Positions 34,091 through 54,567 of a DNA stretch of 64,000 nt are shown in pieces. Source of the DNA: Ilex aquifolium (taxonomy: Eukaryota > Streptophyta > Magnoliopsida > Aquifoliales > Aquifoliaceae). A program made the position numbers and the translations under genes. The number at the start of each line of letters is the position of its first letter. Within the stretch, counting starts at the first letter, position 1. The notes beneath the pieces are model-generated. The model was not told where the DNA came from. It worked only from the letters and a program-made list of their open reading frames with translations, and searched no databases. Location: NCBI GenBank assembly GCA_951799425.1, contig OX637393.1:2114501-2178500 (forward strand). The letters run 5' to 3'.

Positions 34091-34404
34091 TATTTATAAA
34101 TATGTAGAGTAAGGAATAAGTCTGCAACATCTTTTGAAGGAAATGAATCAGATCTCGTTAGTCGGTAACTGAATTTTACTTATTTGTGAATCAAGTTGCT
34201 TGGATTGAATCACTTTTTCTATCCAACCATGTAAATTTTGTGTACAACAAGTGGAAAATCTAATTTGCTGATCAAGCCTTCTTAAACATACTTAAGCTAT
34301 TTTATTTTATTTATATTAAACAGTCATAGTGCCTGAGGTTAATATTGCCATGAGCTTGAAGCTTGATGTATGTTTAAGTTGATAAACAATAAAGAAAATG
34401 CCCA
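34091..34404. other. Intergenic, duplicated at 5593-5904
   Basis: Collinear with block 1, nothing coding. Confidence 0.5.
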
Positions 34405-34630
34405 AGGTTTACCCTCTTATGGTTTGGGCCTATAGCACTTCACCCCCTCACGGTATGAAACTAAGCACCATAACCACCATATTTTGTTTTTTGGATTAAT
34501 CTGCTACCAGTCAAAGCATTAAAGCAGACCACTAAAGAAGATGTTTTTCCAACACCATCACCTGATTTTTGGAGTATCATTTTGTATAGAAAATGATCTT
34601 CAAGTGCTTGTGGCCTGAGTTACAGCAGGA
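34405..34630 (+). repeat. S-RLK 3'-flanking repeat, copy downstream of D
   Basis: Nearly identical to 5905-6128, same position relative to its S-RLK. Confidence 0.8.
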
Positions 34631-34788
34631 TACATGAAAATAAACTACAAAATAGTCCAAATATCATTATATGCTTAACAATCACCAATAAGGCAATTCG
34701 TCTGTAGCAAGAAAAGTTAAATCGAATTACAAAGGAATGAACACAGAAGGAAGAAAAAAAATTGAAAATAATAATCATGATTTGCCTT

Positions 34789-38253
<3,465 letters not shown>

Positions 38254-40216
38254 ATGTTATAAAGTGCTACTTTTTGGTGAGGATAGAAGGTGATATGTGT
38301 TGCCTAGAGACTTACATGAACAGAAGCCTGATTTTTCACTTCCTTAATCTTTTCCAGGCCATTGCTGATATTTCCTTGAAGAAGCATGTAGGTTGAGTCT
38401 TGAGACTTAACTCTCATTTTTTGGGGGGGTAAGTTTGACTTATATTACTAAAGAAATTTATCAGGAAGCAGTCAGGTTGGATTCCCCATATGCTGATTTT
38501 GAACTATTCAAATTGTTTTTCCTACATTGAGGTGCTTATATATTATAAAATTCTACCTTCATAAACCATCCGCCTTACTTCATGACAAGGTGACCAGCCT
38601 TCCATACTAGGTGTCAAAGAAGATTTGATGTCAGACAAACATTAAACAATTCCACCCCATTTTTTTCTTTAAACTGCCGTGGCCTTTTTCTGACATTGAA
38701 TTCTTCTCAAGTCACAAATGGCAAAAGCCGTGTTTGACTGTTGCTCTGATTTTCACAAGTATTACTTTTTTATAAGAGTCTTGAAATATGTAAGAAGGTA
38801 ACTGGGTCTTCTGAAATAAATGGTTAGTATATGTAGGCAATGGACCCATGTTTTATGCTTCTTGGGTTAAACCAAAATAGTTAGGAATTCAGACGAAAAA
38901 ACTCACCTGACTTAGTCCAATCCAATCCAATCCTCTCTGACATGATTACCCGACCCTCTTCCTCTTCACCTTCCTTTGTTCTGGTGGTTTCACAACCCAA
39001 GCACTAACTCTAAACCCGATCACCACCTCCACAGAGTTACCCACAAAGAAGGATCGTAGTTAGTCCAGTAACAGGACCAATGCAGATTAAGACATATATT
39101 TTCTGCCTTTCAATTTGAAAGATTCCCTCATAAGACAGACTATTCCAAGAAATTTTTTAAGGTACCATGTATTATGCAATAAAAACCAAGAAGCCTTCCT
39201 ATTAGGCATAATTTTAAATCCAGTTGGTATATCATGGAGATAATGCAACGACCATAGGGTCTCATACAGATGCGCCACAAAGCATCAAATTCATCTACAT
39301 AAAATATACCTTTGGTCTTTCAGGTTCTTCAGCTGAATTAGCAACTGCCACAAATACAGCATAGGCAAAAAATACCACAGTTGCTCTGACTCTGGTGGTG
39401 GATGTAAGAAAGAGAAAACCATTTGGGGGCAAAGGGTAAGAAAAACGAAACATTATCTGTGTCAGGGTGGTGGGTGGCGGAGCGGTGGTGGGCGGATTTT
39501 TACGGTTAGTGTTTGTGTAGTGCCACCAGAACAAGAAAGACAGATGATGGGGAAGGAGTGAGAGATTGAAGTTAGTGGGTATGTGAGACTTTCCGTAGAA
39601 TTTCTAGAAAAAAGAAAATTTAAATTAAGCAAACAAGAGCATCTCCGATAGATGTCATTTTAAAATATTATAAATTTTATATAAAAAATACTATATATTT
39701 TATTAAAACTAAAATTTTTATTAAACTTAACTAATACAAATTTAAACGATAATTAAAGTACAATTCTAAAACATAAATTATAACTAAATTATATGTTTCT
39801 ACATAAAATAAATTATATTAAACACCTAACTACTTCATAAAATATTACATTAAACTCTTACTCAAATTTGAGTTAAAAAAAAAATAAGTTAAAAGTTTGA
39901 TTCGGTATAAACATCTCTAATGAAAAACTCAAATTTAAAGGAAGACAAATCCGAGCAAGTTTGAAAGATTCATCATGGTGCATATTTGACATACAAAAAT
40001 TCATCATGGTGCATACAAGAACAAGTTTGAAAGATTCCTAAATCCTAATATATCGATTTATTTAGCAGTATTCAAATAAGTTTAGGTGACAATATTTTGT
40101 CCTTATTAACATATATCTTTTAAATGTTTTGTTTTATTAACTTTCTAATCTTGAACCAACAGTGTTCATTTCACATGAGCCACATTTTTCTGAGAAGTGG
40201 GAGGTCGATGTGAGAA
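38254..40216. other. Upstream region of copy D
   Basis: Positions 38650-39600 recur upstream of copy F (47777-48720) and partly of copy B (10149-10590). On the minus strand 39295-39534 could be a small first exon, since a donor-like GTATAT follows ERPK. The F-side copy has an extra G that breaks its frame, so no gene is called. Positions 39600-39960 are AT-rich; their F-side counterpart is interrupted by the Helitrons starting at 48962. Confidence 0.5.
38536..38542 (-). promoter_or_regulatory. Probable TATA box of copy D
   Basis: TATATAA on the minus strand in sequence shared with copy B. It is about 285 nt upstream of the ATG. Confidence 0.4.
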
Positions 40217-40461
40217 AATATTGAATGCAACGGTGACACCACGTCATTATCGTCACATGATGTCACCATCCAATTAGAAGACTATAAGTAGCCAAAGTGA
40301 ATCTTATTAATCCTATGTGTTGATGATCAGATGTGATAGTTATATGTAATTATGAAAATAGTAAGACCCATTTTGTCTACTTGTAATCTTCTAATTAGAT
40401 AGTAACACCACGTTCTGATGATAACATGACACTATGTGGTGTCACCGTTGCATTCAATATT
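40217..40461. mobile_element. Fold-back MITE-like element
   Basis: Inverted ends AATATTGAATGCAACGGTGA and its complement, extended by weaker pairing inward (CTAATTAGAAGA arms), 245 bp, no coding. The related spacers at 10935 and 43750 lack it. Confidence 0.65.
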
Positions 40462-40486
40462 TACTCGAGTTGAAGTAGAGGCAGTC

Positions 40487-40815
40487 AAGGTTTACCCTCT
40501 TATGGTTTGGGCCCATTGCACTTTACCCCCTCATAGTATGAAACTGAGGAACATAACCACCATATTTTTTTATTTTTTTTTGGGATTAATCTGCTACTGT
40601 TACAAATTTTCCGTCCAAATTGACGATTCTTCCCTTCATCTCCTCCCTCTCTCTGCAGCAACGTCTCTCTCCCTCATGTCAATTGCCAACCACCAGTCAA
40701 AGCATTAAAGCAGACCACTAAAGAAGATGTGTTTCCAACACCATCTCCTGATTTTTGGAGTATCATTTTGCATAGAAAATGATCTTCAAGAGCTTTTGGC
40801 CTGAGTCACAGCACT
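40487..40815 (+). repeat. S-RLK 3'-flanking repeat, copy downstream of E
   Basis: Matches 5905-6128, with about 100 extra bp near 40595-40695 (CT-rich) before CCAGTCAAAGCATTAAAGCA. Confidence 0.75.
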
Positions 40816-41185
40816 ACTTTTAAAATGAGCATGGTTAGTTAACTAAAACAAGCTAAAGGGGGTGAATTGAGAAAAAATGTAATACAAGCTTTTAATTAAA
40901 ACTACTGGTACAGTTTAACCTTCTTTTGGATCATTTACTCTTATAGGATGAATGGTGGTTGGCAATCTGTTATGATGGAACAGAACTATGGGAGGTTGAT
41001 ATATGGAGGGAATGGATAAGGCTAATGCTAAGTAGTTGTCTTGTATAGTTCACAGCCTTGTGAATCAAAAAATTATCTAGGATAGATCAAAAATTCATAT
41101 GTTGCAAGAAAAGTTAAATCGAATCATAAAGGTATGTACACAGAAAGAAGAACCAAAATCGAAAATTATTATCGTGATTTGCCTT

Positions 41186-43178
41186 TTATCGGCCATCAAC
41201 AATTGTGACGGTGAGCTCGTTGATAGAACACTGGTTTTGACTCTGATGAGAAGACCGTCCCTCCGAAGAAATATGTCTTTCGGTAAATGCAGGTTGTTTT
41301 GGGAAAGGAAGATCGGCAATTTCACTACTAAGCATTGATAGAACAGTCGAAACATTTGGCCTATCTTTCGCAAATTCTTGCACGCACAATAGTCTTACAT
41401 GTATAAATCTCAAGATCTCCATTATGAAGTGTGTATTAGACATCACTGGATCTATTAGTGCGACAATCTTATCTTCATTCCACAATTTCCATGCCTGAAG
41501 ACATTAAGACGAGAATGAAGTATTAGATTAGAACGTTCAATTTCAACTGGAATGGTAAGGTTGGTAAAGATCTACCTTACTAAAGCAAATGAACTTAAAA
41601 ATCTAAGAAGGCTCAAAGAGTGCTCATCATCATAAAAACTGCTGTTTTTTCTCCCAGATATAATCTCAAATATCAACACTCCGAAGCTGTAGACATTAGA
41701 TTTTTTTGAGAATCTTCCTTCCATTGCATATTCGGGGGCCATATAGCCGCTGCAGTTTATTCATTCAACATAAAAAGTAAAATAAATATAATGAAGTTGT
41801 ATTATTGCCAAAGAAGTTTATCCCATGGAAGATCATGAAGCAATTTGGACAAAGAGATATATACTTACTATGTTCCAACTACCCTTCTAGTATTGGCTTG
41901 ATCTTGGTTGCCTCCAAAAATCCGTGGCATACCAAAATCTGAAATCTTTGGGTTTAGCTGTTCATCCAACAAAATGTTGCTCAGTTTCAAATCTCTATGA
42001 ATAATTTTTACTCTGGAATCTCTATGAAGGTAAAGCAGGCCACGACCAATCCCTTCGATGATGTTTACATGTTTACTCCAATCAAGGAGTTCCTGTTTTA
42101 GTGAATCTGAAAGTTCCATTTATGAAAGAAGTGAGAAAAGGTGGTAAGCTAAAGGAAATTGATGTTCAGAAGCCTATTATCTTTTGAGTGCAATGAAGTT
42201 AATAATAATGCAGAAGCAACAACTTAAAGAACTGCAATGATTTTGAACTAACTGAAAAGAAATGCATCCAAGCTTCCATTTGGCATGTATTCATAAATCA
42301 ACATCTTTTCTTCTCCTTCTATGCAGTAGCCAAGGAGTCAAACAAGATTGCGATGCTGGAGTTTAGAAATCACCATAACTTCATTCATAAACTCCTCCAA
42401 CCCTTGTCCAGAGGATCTTGAAAGTCTTTTCACAGCTATTTCTTGTACATCTAGCAGTTTTCCCTGAAAATAACTAAATAAGAGTCATCAATTTGATATG
42501 GTTCTATACGGCATAAAACTAAGATGAACTAGCATCACCATGTATACTGGACCAAAGCCACCCTGACCCAGCTTATTAGCAGAATGAAAGTTATCTGTTG
42601 CATTTGCCAAATCCTCAAAACTGTATAATGACAGCTCTTCAAGTCCAATTTGGTGGGTATTCTCTTGAATCACATTTTCAGTAGAATACTTTGGATACAG
42701 TTCTGCCCTTCTAAATAATAATTGCTTACTTTTCTGCTTCCTCCCTGATGCCGAAACTAATTAGTCGTGAATTTTTATTTGTTTTTTTGCAATGAGGATT
42801 TCTCTATACTTCTGAGCTAATTCTTAGAAACAAATTACCTCTGTGTTTGGCAATCCACCTCCAAGAACAGTATGCGCAGATGGCTATGGTTACTGACCCT
42901 ATGCTTATTGTAGTTGTGAGAACTGTTTTCATGCTCTTCTTTTCATCTGCAAAATAGAAGACACTCTTAAGAGATTGCAGTCTAGAATGAACAAATGGAT
43001 TAAGGTTGCATTTGGATGTATGGCTTTGCAAAAAGAAAACTATTGCAAACAATTTGAAACAGAATCAATATGCACCAACTTTCCAGTTGACATATATTCT
43101 CTCAAATCCTCTTAAACAGGTACAAATAGGTGAATTCAGTGAATTACAGCTTCCAAATGGACCACACTTGCCATAAAC
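41186..43178 (-). pseudogene. S-RLK copy E: decayed, lacking most of exon 1
   Basis: Exons 2-7 are recognisable at 42839-42946, 42539-42744, 42253-42463, 41869-42106, 41599-41749 and 41186-41494. Of exon 1 only about 28 codons of the EGF region (about 43096-43178) remain, so signal peptide and lectin domain are gone. Exon 4 has TGA at 42338-42340 inside the HRNLV.LLG motif. The exon 6 donor is TT instead of GT (41597-41598). SDVYSFG has become SNVYSFG, and HRDLKPSN has become HRDLKLSN. These are several independent disabling changes, so this is an older pseudogene than copy B. Confidence 0.92.
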
Positions 43179-43767
43179 ATCAGGGACGGAACCACAGTGG
43201 GGGCAGTTGTCCCCACTGCAATTTTGAAAAAAATTGGGATACATTTAGTATTTTCAAAATTTTAGGATCTTGCCCCATTGAAATATTGTAAAAAAGTTAG
43301 GGGTATTTATGTATTTTAAATGTGGATTTCTACAAATTTGGTAGACTTACATTTTAACTGGGGTCCATGTGTCGGCTCTACGTATTTGGGGACTATAGAG
43401 CTAAAATGAAACATTTAAAAATAGAAAGTGATCCTAACTGAATATGTCCTCACTTTTCGGTCTAATGATTTCAAATGAAACAAACATTTAATTAAAATTT
43501 CAACTGATTTGCATTTATTTTGGGTCACACTCGATCTCTATAGGCTAGTAGCGTCCAATTTTCTTTATTTGAATAATTTTAATTAAGTATTATAATGCTA
43601 ACAATTTTAATGTGACTGATGAACATGTCACAAAATTAAGTTCGGATGAAAATATTTTGTTCCTATCTTTTTAAGTGTTTTGTTTTATTAATTTTCTAAT
43701 CTTGAACCAACAGTCTTTGCTGCACAAGAGCCACATTTTTCTGAGAACTGGGAGGCAAAGGCACTCA
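43179..43767. other. Transposon-like remnant and spacer
   Basis: Copy E exon 1 is cut off exactly where CAGGGACGGAACCACAGTGG begins, a sequence like ends of plant hAT/MITE elements with the GGGGCAGTTGTCCCC motif. I could not find a matching opposite end. Positions 43640-43745 match spacer at 10823-10935. Confidence 0.4.
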
Positions 43768-43985
43768 AGGTTTACCCTCTTATGGTTTGGGCCTATAGCA
43801 CTTCACCCCCTCATGGTATAAAACTGAGCACCATAACCACCATATTTTGTTTTTTGGATTAATCTGCTACCAGTCAAAGCAGACCACTAAAGAAGATTTT
43901 TTTCCAACACCATCACCTGATTTTTGGAGTATCATTTTTGTATAGAAAATGATCTTCAAGAGCTTGCGGCCTGAGTTACAGCAGT
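43768..43985 (+). repeat. S-RLK 3'-flanking repeat, copy downstream of F
   Basis: Same block as 5905-6128 with small deletions. Confidence 0.8.
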
Positions 43986-44240
43986 ATACGTGAAAATAAA
44001 CTACAAAACAGTCCAGATATCATTATATGCTTAACAACTGTAACAACACAGAATTTTTCAACCCAAATCCGCCAATGCATTATGATTAAAATGTAAGCTA
44101 AGGACGAGTAGTTGTCTTATGTAGTCCACAACCTTGTGGATCAAAAAATTCATATGTTGCAAGAAAAGTCAAATCGAATTACAAAGGTATGTACACAGAA
44201 GGAAGAACAAAAATCGAAAGTAATTATCATGATTTGCCTT

Positions 44241-47684
<3,444 letters not shown>

Positions 47685-48961
47685 ATGTGATCTTAGTGCT
47701 TGTTGGTGAGGAGGGAAGACTAATATGTGAGTTCTATAGACTTCCGTGAACAATGTTTAATTTTCCTCCTTCATTTTTTTTCCTTAAACTGTCGTGGCCT
47801 TTTTCTGACATTGAATTCTTCTTAAGTCACAAATGGCAACACCGTGTTTGACTGTTGCTCTGATTTTCACAAGTAATACTTTTTTATAAGAGTCTTGAAA
47901 TATGTAAGAAGGTAACTGGGTCTTCTAAAATAAATGGTTAGTATATGTAGGCGATGGACCCATGTTTTATGCTTCTTGGATTAAACCAAAATAGTTAGGA
48001 ATTCAGACGAAAAAACTCACCTGACTTAGTCCAATCCAATCCAATCCTCTTTGACATGATTACCCGACCCTCTTCCTCTTCATCTTCCTTTGTTCTGGTG
48101 GTTTCACAACCCAAGCACTAACTCTAAACCCGATCACCACCTCCACAGAGTTACCCACAAAGAAGGATCGTAGTTAGTCCAGTAACAGGACCAATGCAGA
48201 TTAAGACTTAGATTTTCTGCCTTTCAATTTGAAAGATTCCCTCATAAGACAGACTATTCCAAGAATTTTTTTAAGGTACCATGTATAATGCAATAAAAAC
48301 AAGAAGGCTTCGTATTAGGCATAATGTTAAATCCAGTTGGTATATCATGGAGATAATGCAAACGACAATAGGGTCTGCTACAGATGCGCCACAAAGCATC
48401 AAATTCATCTACATAAAACATACCTGTGGTCTTTCAGGTTCTTCAGCTGAATTAGCAACTGCCACAAATCCAGCATAGGCAAAAAATATGACAGTTGCTC
48501 TGACTGTGGTGGTGGATGTAAGAAAGATAAAACCATTTGGGGGGCAAAAGGTAAGAAAACCGAAACATTATCTGAGTCAGGGTGGCGGAGTGGCGGAGCG
48601 GTGGTGGGCCGATTTTTACGGTTAGTGTTTGTGTAGTGCCACCAGAACAAAAAAGAAAGATGATGGGGAAGGAGAGAGAGATTGAAGTTAGTGGGTATTC
48701 GAGATTTTCCGTAGAATTTCTAGAAAAAATAAAATTTAAATTAAGCAAACAAGAGCATCTCCGATAGATGTCATTTTAAAATATTATAAATTTTATATAA
48801 AAAATAGTATATATTTTATTGAAACTAAAATTTTCATTAAACTTAACTAATATAAATTTAAACGACAATTAAAAATACAATGCTAAAGCATAAATTCTAA
48901 CCAAATTATATGTTTCTACATAAAATAAATTGTATTAAATACTTAACAATTTTATAAAATA
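47685..48961. other. Upstream region of copy F
   Basis: Positions 47685-47776 are of the copy A type. From about 47777 the sequence is of the copy D type (to 48950), so the two upstream modules were recombined. No gene is called; the frames at 48405-48767 are shifted relative to their D-side counterparts. Confidence 0.55.
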
Positions 48962-50168
48962 CTAGCAATTGTCCGTGCCTAAAGACACGACGTAACAAAC
49001 AAAAAATCGAAAGCAAATATATATACATTAAGAGACTGTATGCCATAAAAAATTAGCAATTAGAAAAACTAAGAAAAAATATTGATAAATATAATATGGA
49101 CCCATTATTTAAAAAAAAAAACTTGATAAAATACAAATCAAAACAATCTCAAACAATGTTCAATGATCGTATAATTATTAATTGATATCCAAATGGTAGT
49201 AAAGTCAAAAAACATTGTGGTATGAAAACAATCAAATAAATATGAGATAGAAAGCAAGGAAGGGGGATTAAGAGATGAATTGCAACAAAAAATATAATAA
49301 ACAACATCAACAAAACCTAAATCAATTAAAATTAAATTTTTAACACTCTATCGGGTTAAATTGCATTTTCTGTCCTCATAGTATGTTGATAGTTTAGAGA
49401 ATGCTCGTGTCTCTAAATATAATTTTTTTTTATATTCTTCCAAACAATTACGGCTAAATTCTCTCTAAAAATATGACCCTACAAAAATATGAAAATGTGC
49501 AAACCTTATCAAGTAAAGATGTTTTTCATATATCATACTTAAACATATCTGTGAGTTGCAGTAGAAATGTGTGCGTGTGGTGGTGGGGATGCGTTTGTTG
49601 GCTAGGGAGGTTTCGGTGGCAGTGGTGGGGACTGGGAGGAAAAGGGATGAAGGTGCTAGTTGGCTGCAGGTAAGAGTTTAACTTTGGATATATAGGGTGT
49701 TTGGTGGACTGTTATGAGTTTCGGTGGCAGAGGGGAGAGGGAAGGAAGAGGTAGCTACGGTAAGGGGAGACATACGTAGAGAGAGAGGGGGGAGGGATAC
49801 TCGGGTGTGGCTTCAAGATTGTCGATGGTTGATCATTGTCTTCGATGGTGCCTCCATAGTGTTTCTGTGAAGAGAGAGGGTTTCAGTGAGGAGAGAAAAA
49901 GAGAGAAGAGAAGGGGGCACCGGTGGCTACAGGGGCGGCTTAAGCCAATTTGTGGCCTAAAGTAGAAATATTAAATGGAGGCCTTCTTTATTTTTAGTAT
50001 TATTTTTTTAAAAAAAATTAATTTATTTTTAATTTTCTATGTGAGAGTGAGTCAAAAAAAGAATGTGTTAATATTGTCGAGAAAGAGATTTCAACTTTTG
50101 TTTTTATTTTTTATCACATAGAAGGAGAGAGAGTGTTTAATTTCTACTTTTGTTTTTTTTACTGGATG

Positions 50169-50199
<31 letters not shown>

Positions 50200-51017
50200 A
50201 GAGAGAGTAAATATGAGTTGACTTTTGAGTATTTTTTTTATTTTTTTAATCTCTAAGTTTTTAATGTTATGGATTGGATTATAGGCCCAAATTATTACAA
50301 TAAAAATTTTGATTGGATTTAATTTTTTGGAGCTTTATTGTAAGGCTTAAAATTTAATTGATTTAATTTTTTTTATGGGCCAGTGATGTACCTAAAATTA
50401 TGGGGCCTTCGAAAAATTTGGGGCCTAAAACCCATGCTTTTTTTTTTCCATACTGTTGGGCCGGGCCTAAGTGGCTATTTGTTGGGGGCAAAGATCGAGA
50501 GGAGGAACAAAGAGAGAAAGAGAGGGAGGCAGAGGAGAAAGGGGATATCAGAAATAATTGGGTGAAAATATCGAGATGGATGCAGATGATAAAGAAAAGC
50601 GGAGTAAATAATATAGTATCATCATTATATTGAACATTCTGAAGTTGTGATGTGAAAAAATGATTTCACTGATATGAAAATGATATTATTTAAAGCAGTA
50701 TGAGCGGGGGTCAAAATTTAAATATGAACCTTAATTTTAGATTTGGACATAATTTTAGATTTAGATGGCACTGGTTTTGGGCGAGATTGAGAAGCGAATT
50801 CAATGTAGGGGTGTCAATTTTGAAAACTAAAAATTTTGAGCAGCAAAAATATTTCAAAAGAGCTAATATGATACGTATGATCAAAATGATCTGAGACGTC
50901 AATAGCTTAAGACAGTTTAGGATAACGCCGTCCGTTGGATGATGACTTTTTTGATTACGAAACGATCTTGGCTGCTCTTTGTCTCCAAAATTCAAAATCA
51001 TTATATTTTATTATATA
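48962..51017 (-). mobile_element. Helitron H1
   Basis: Minus strand: 3' end has hairpin GTGTCTTTAGGCAC and CTAG (48962-48965), followed by T. 5' end is TATATAATAAAATATAATG-like, lacking the first TC. About 200 bp next to the 5' end match the same part of H2. The orthologous spacer upstream of copy D (about 39843) has no insertion. No helicase. Contains a (GA)n tract near 50170-50205. Confidence 0.7.
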
Positions 51018-53218
51018 CTAGTCATAACTCGTGCCTGAAGGCACTATAGAACAAAAAATTCGAGTCCTAAAAAATCGATATCATTATATTAAATAATAAT
51101 TTTTCTTTCCTTCATTTATTTGATTAAATCATTTAAAAATTATTTTTACCCATTATTTTCTTAAAGATATTGACAAAATTTTCTCAAAATATGTAATTCG
51201 ATATATTTTTTTAACAGATCTATACTATCGTGTATGGATAATATCTGAAATAAAAATTATGTTAAATTTTAAATTAATCAAATATTAAATGGTTGAGCAT
51301 GTGATATAAATAAGTGATGTGATGGTTTTGGGGGAGAAAAAATGTATAAGGTATAAAATTCAACTTGCTATGTGTTTTATTATATAGATTTGTATAGATA
51401 TAAGGGAAAATTTCATCCAGCTCCCCTATAGTTAGGTCTAAATTTAATGACACATCCTTCCGATTTTGAAATTTCACTGTCACTCCCTGTTAGTGATTGT
51501 CGAGTTACACCGTTAATGGCGATGATTGATTTATAGAAATATCCCCGAATATTTTATAGGGTAAATTTTATCCACACCCCTTATAAATAAACCTAACTTT
51601 AACAACACTATCTTTTGATTCTGAAATTTCAATGCACTCCATTTTAGTTCTATTATATTAGACTTTATTTTGATCAATTTAATATTCAATTTTATCAAAT
51701 TAATTTTCTTTATTTAATTTAAACTAAATTAACATTTCATTTCATCAAATAAATACAAAATTGATATTTAATTTTATTAAATTAGTATTTAGTTATATTA
51801 ATTTAATATTTAATTTCATCAAATTAATATTATTTCTTTAAATTAATATTAAGTTATTATTTATTTTTATCAAATCAACATTAAATTGACATTCAATTTT
51901 ATTAAATTAAACTATTTAATTTATTAAATATAATATTAAATTCATTTAATTTAAAATTTAACCTTATTAAATTAATGTCATTTCTTTAATTTAACACCAA
52001 ATGAACATTCAATTTTATTAAAACAACATTCAAATTTATTCAATTAACATTAAATTCAATCAAATTAATACTAAATTAATATTTAATTTTATCAAATTAA
52101 AACTAAATTAATATTTAAATTTATCAAAATTAAGATCAAATTTATTCAATTAATATTAAACTTTATCAAATAATTTTAAATTTTATATATGAAGTATGAT
52201 GTGTGAGGAGCGGTCGGGCGACGTTGTGGAGAACATATGATAGCATAGGAATTAAAAATGGATAAGATTTTGACATTGACTTTATCAATTGTAATTTTTA
52301 TTATAGAAAAATCATTTTTAACTACAAAAATTATTATGATAAAAAAATATAAAAACTTGATTATGTAACCAAATGAGTGATAATATGATGACTAATATTA
52401 TAACAAAATTATAATACAACGTTTTAAAATAAAAAATTCATTGGGATAATATAATGATTGAAATTACGTTTGTTGGCTGGCTAGCGCATATATAATGAGG
52501 AAAGAATTGATGACATTTTAGTCTATTTACATAATAAAAAGTAATTTTAGTATTTTCACAAAATATTTTGTTAAATCATTATTTTATCTACTGATAGAGA
52601 CAAAAGTTATTGTTATAGGGATTGTCATTGAATTTAGACTCAACTACATGATGTTTAGATGAAACTTTCTCTAGATATAACATGTAGATATAGTATGTAT
52701 TCGATCTTTGTACTATATATATGTACAGTAAAGATGTGTGTGTGATATGAACAGTAAAGATGGAGAACAGTTGTATTAGGATAAAATTTTGGGGAGACAT
52801 GTGTCTCAGTTTGAAAAGAGAATCATGAAAGATAAGAGTGTGAGAGACAGTTAATGTCTCAGTATAGAAAGTGATCCCTTAACATAAGAAATAAAATCAG
52901 GGAAATAATTATAAAAGTTGTAATCTATATTTTAGGGAGAAAAAGACAGAGTTGAGGAATGAGGGATCGCTTAATTGTCGGATTTGATTGAGTTGGGGAA
53001 TTAAATTTAGGGATGTTAGTTTTAGAAACTAAAAGTTTTGAGCGGCAAAAATTTTCAAGGGCTAATATGGTACGTCGAATCGAAACGATCTGAGACGTCA
53101 ATAGCTTGAGACAGTTTGAAATATCGTCGGCCGTTGAATGATGTTTTTTTTGATCTCGAAACGATCTGAGCCGCTCTTTGTCTCTTGAATTTAAAATCGT
53201 TCTACTTTATTATATAGA
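51018..53218 (-). mobile_element. Helitron H2
   Basis: Minus strand: 5' TCTATATAATAAAGTAGAAC at 53218; 3' hairpin GTGCCTTCAGGCAC and CTAG at 51018-51021, directly abutting H1. Interior is AT-rich with many ATTAAAT-type steps and no coding sequence. Confidence 0.78.
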
Positions 53219-54070
53219 TATTGCATTAAAAAGATTTGACATATCTATCGAGATATGTCAAATTTATTTTTACCCAATCAACAATTTACATACCAATTGG
53301 AAAAGTCTTACCTACCAAAAGAGTTAATGGAGCCTAGGCCTGTCAAAATCTAACATGACACGATTAACCGACACGATTAACCGCGGATTAAACGGATTTG
53401 GGTGAGATCTTAACGGGTTCGGGTGATAAACGGGTCAACCCGTTTAACACGTTTAATAAACGGGTCGTATTCGGGTGAGACATGCTAACCCGTTTACCCG
53501 TTTAAATAAAATTAATAAAATAATAATTTTTTAAAAATAAATAACCAATTTTTTTTTTTTTTTTAATAACAGCCACATTAACCCTAACCTAATTTTGCAG
53601 ATTCTTGAACAGTTGACCGGCTGACGCTTTGTTCAGCTGTTGCGCCTCCAATGGAGCCTCTACCTGGCATTTGGGCATACCAGTTGGAGATGATTGAGTC
53701 CCACTCAGATGCTCATTCATTCAATCTCAATTCTGTGAGCCAAGAATTTAATTGAGGTAACATACTTTAATAAGGACATATTCGATGAAAATTCAAACTC
53801 TTACTCAAATTTAAGTTAAAAAAAAATCAAAAGTTTAATTCGGTATAGACATCTCCAATAGAAAACTCAAATTTAAAGGAAGATAAATTCAAATTTTAAA
53901 AAAGATAAATATGATTATTATTTTTTTAAAGGATGATGAAATTTCACCATTAAAAATTTGGGTATAAATTTGAGTCTCCCTTTATTTGAGTAAAAAAAAC
54001 GTGTCTCCCTTAATTTGATATAGGCATAAGTCTAACATTGGAAAAAAAATTTAAGTGTTTTTTTTAGGGA
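53219..54070. other. Spacer between Helitrons H2 and H3
   Basis: Positions 53335-53540 contain AACCCGTTTA/AACGGGT-type repeats resembling the hAT-like element at 12086 but without clear ends. Positions 53770-53890 match 39850-39960 upstream of copy D, i.e. the original host DNA resuming after the insertions. Confidence 0.5.
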
Positions 54071-54567
54071 CTAGTCATTGCCCGTGCCTGAAGGCACTGC
54101 GTTACTTGTAAAAAATAAACAAAAAATTCTCCAAAGCAACAACACATATACAAATACATTAGGAAAAAAAATACTAATAGAACCAAATCAAATTTTACAA
54201 TCTTTAAGTAATAAATGATCTCAACAATATTTTTATTGTATTCGTCACCATTACTATAATCCAATTCAACAACAAAACATAATTATAAACTCAATCCACC
54301 AATTTAATAAATATCTCAAACAAAAAACTATCCACAAATGCAACCATCTACATAATAAAAATAAGTTCACAAATGCTGTCAAAAAAATAAGTTTTGACAT
54401 TTGAGATTCCACCAGCTTCCAAAAGAATGAATACGACCTGTATTCATAAAAAATATTATATTTAGATGTTTTTTCATTCACTAAAAACATACAAATATTT
54501 TTTTCAATTCATCAACATTCTAATAATAAAAAGATTGAGAAATCATATTTACCTGCAAAATATCGCT

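Noticed and set aside
39295-39534. Possible small first exon upstream of copy D
   Set aside because: It looks exon-like with a donor, but the copy F counterpart is frameshifted and no downstream exon is found.
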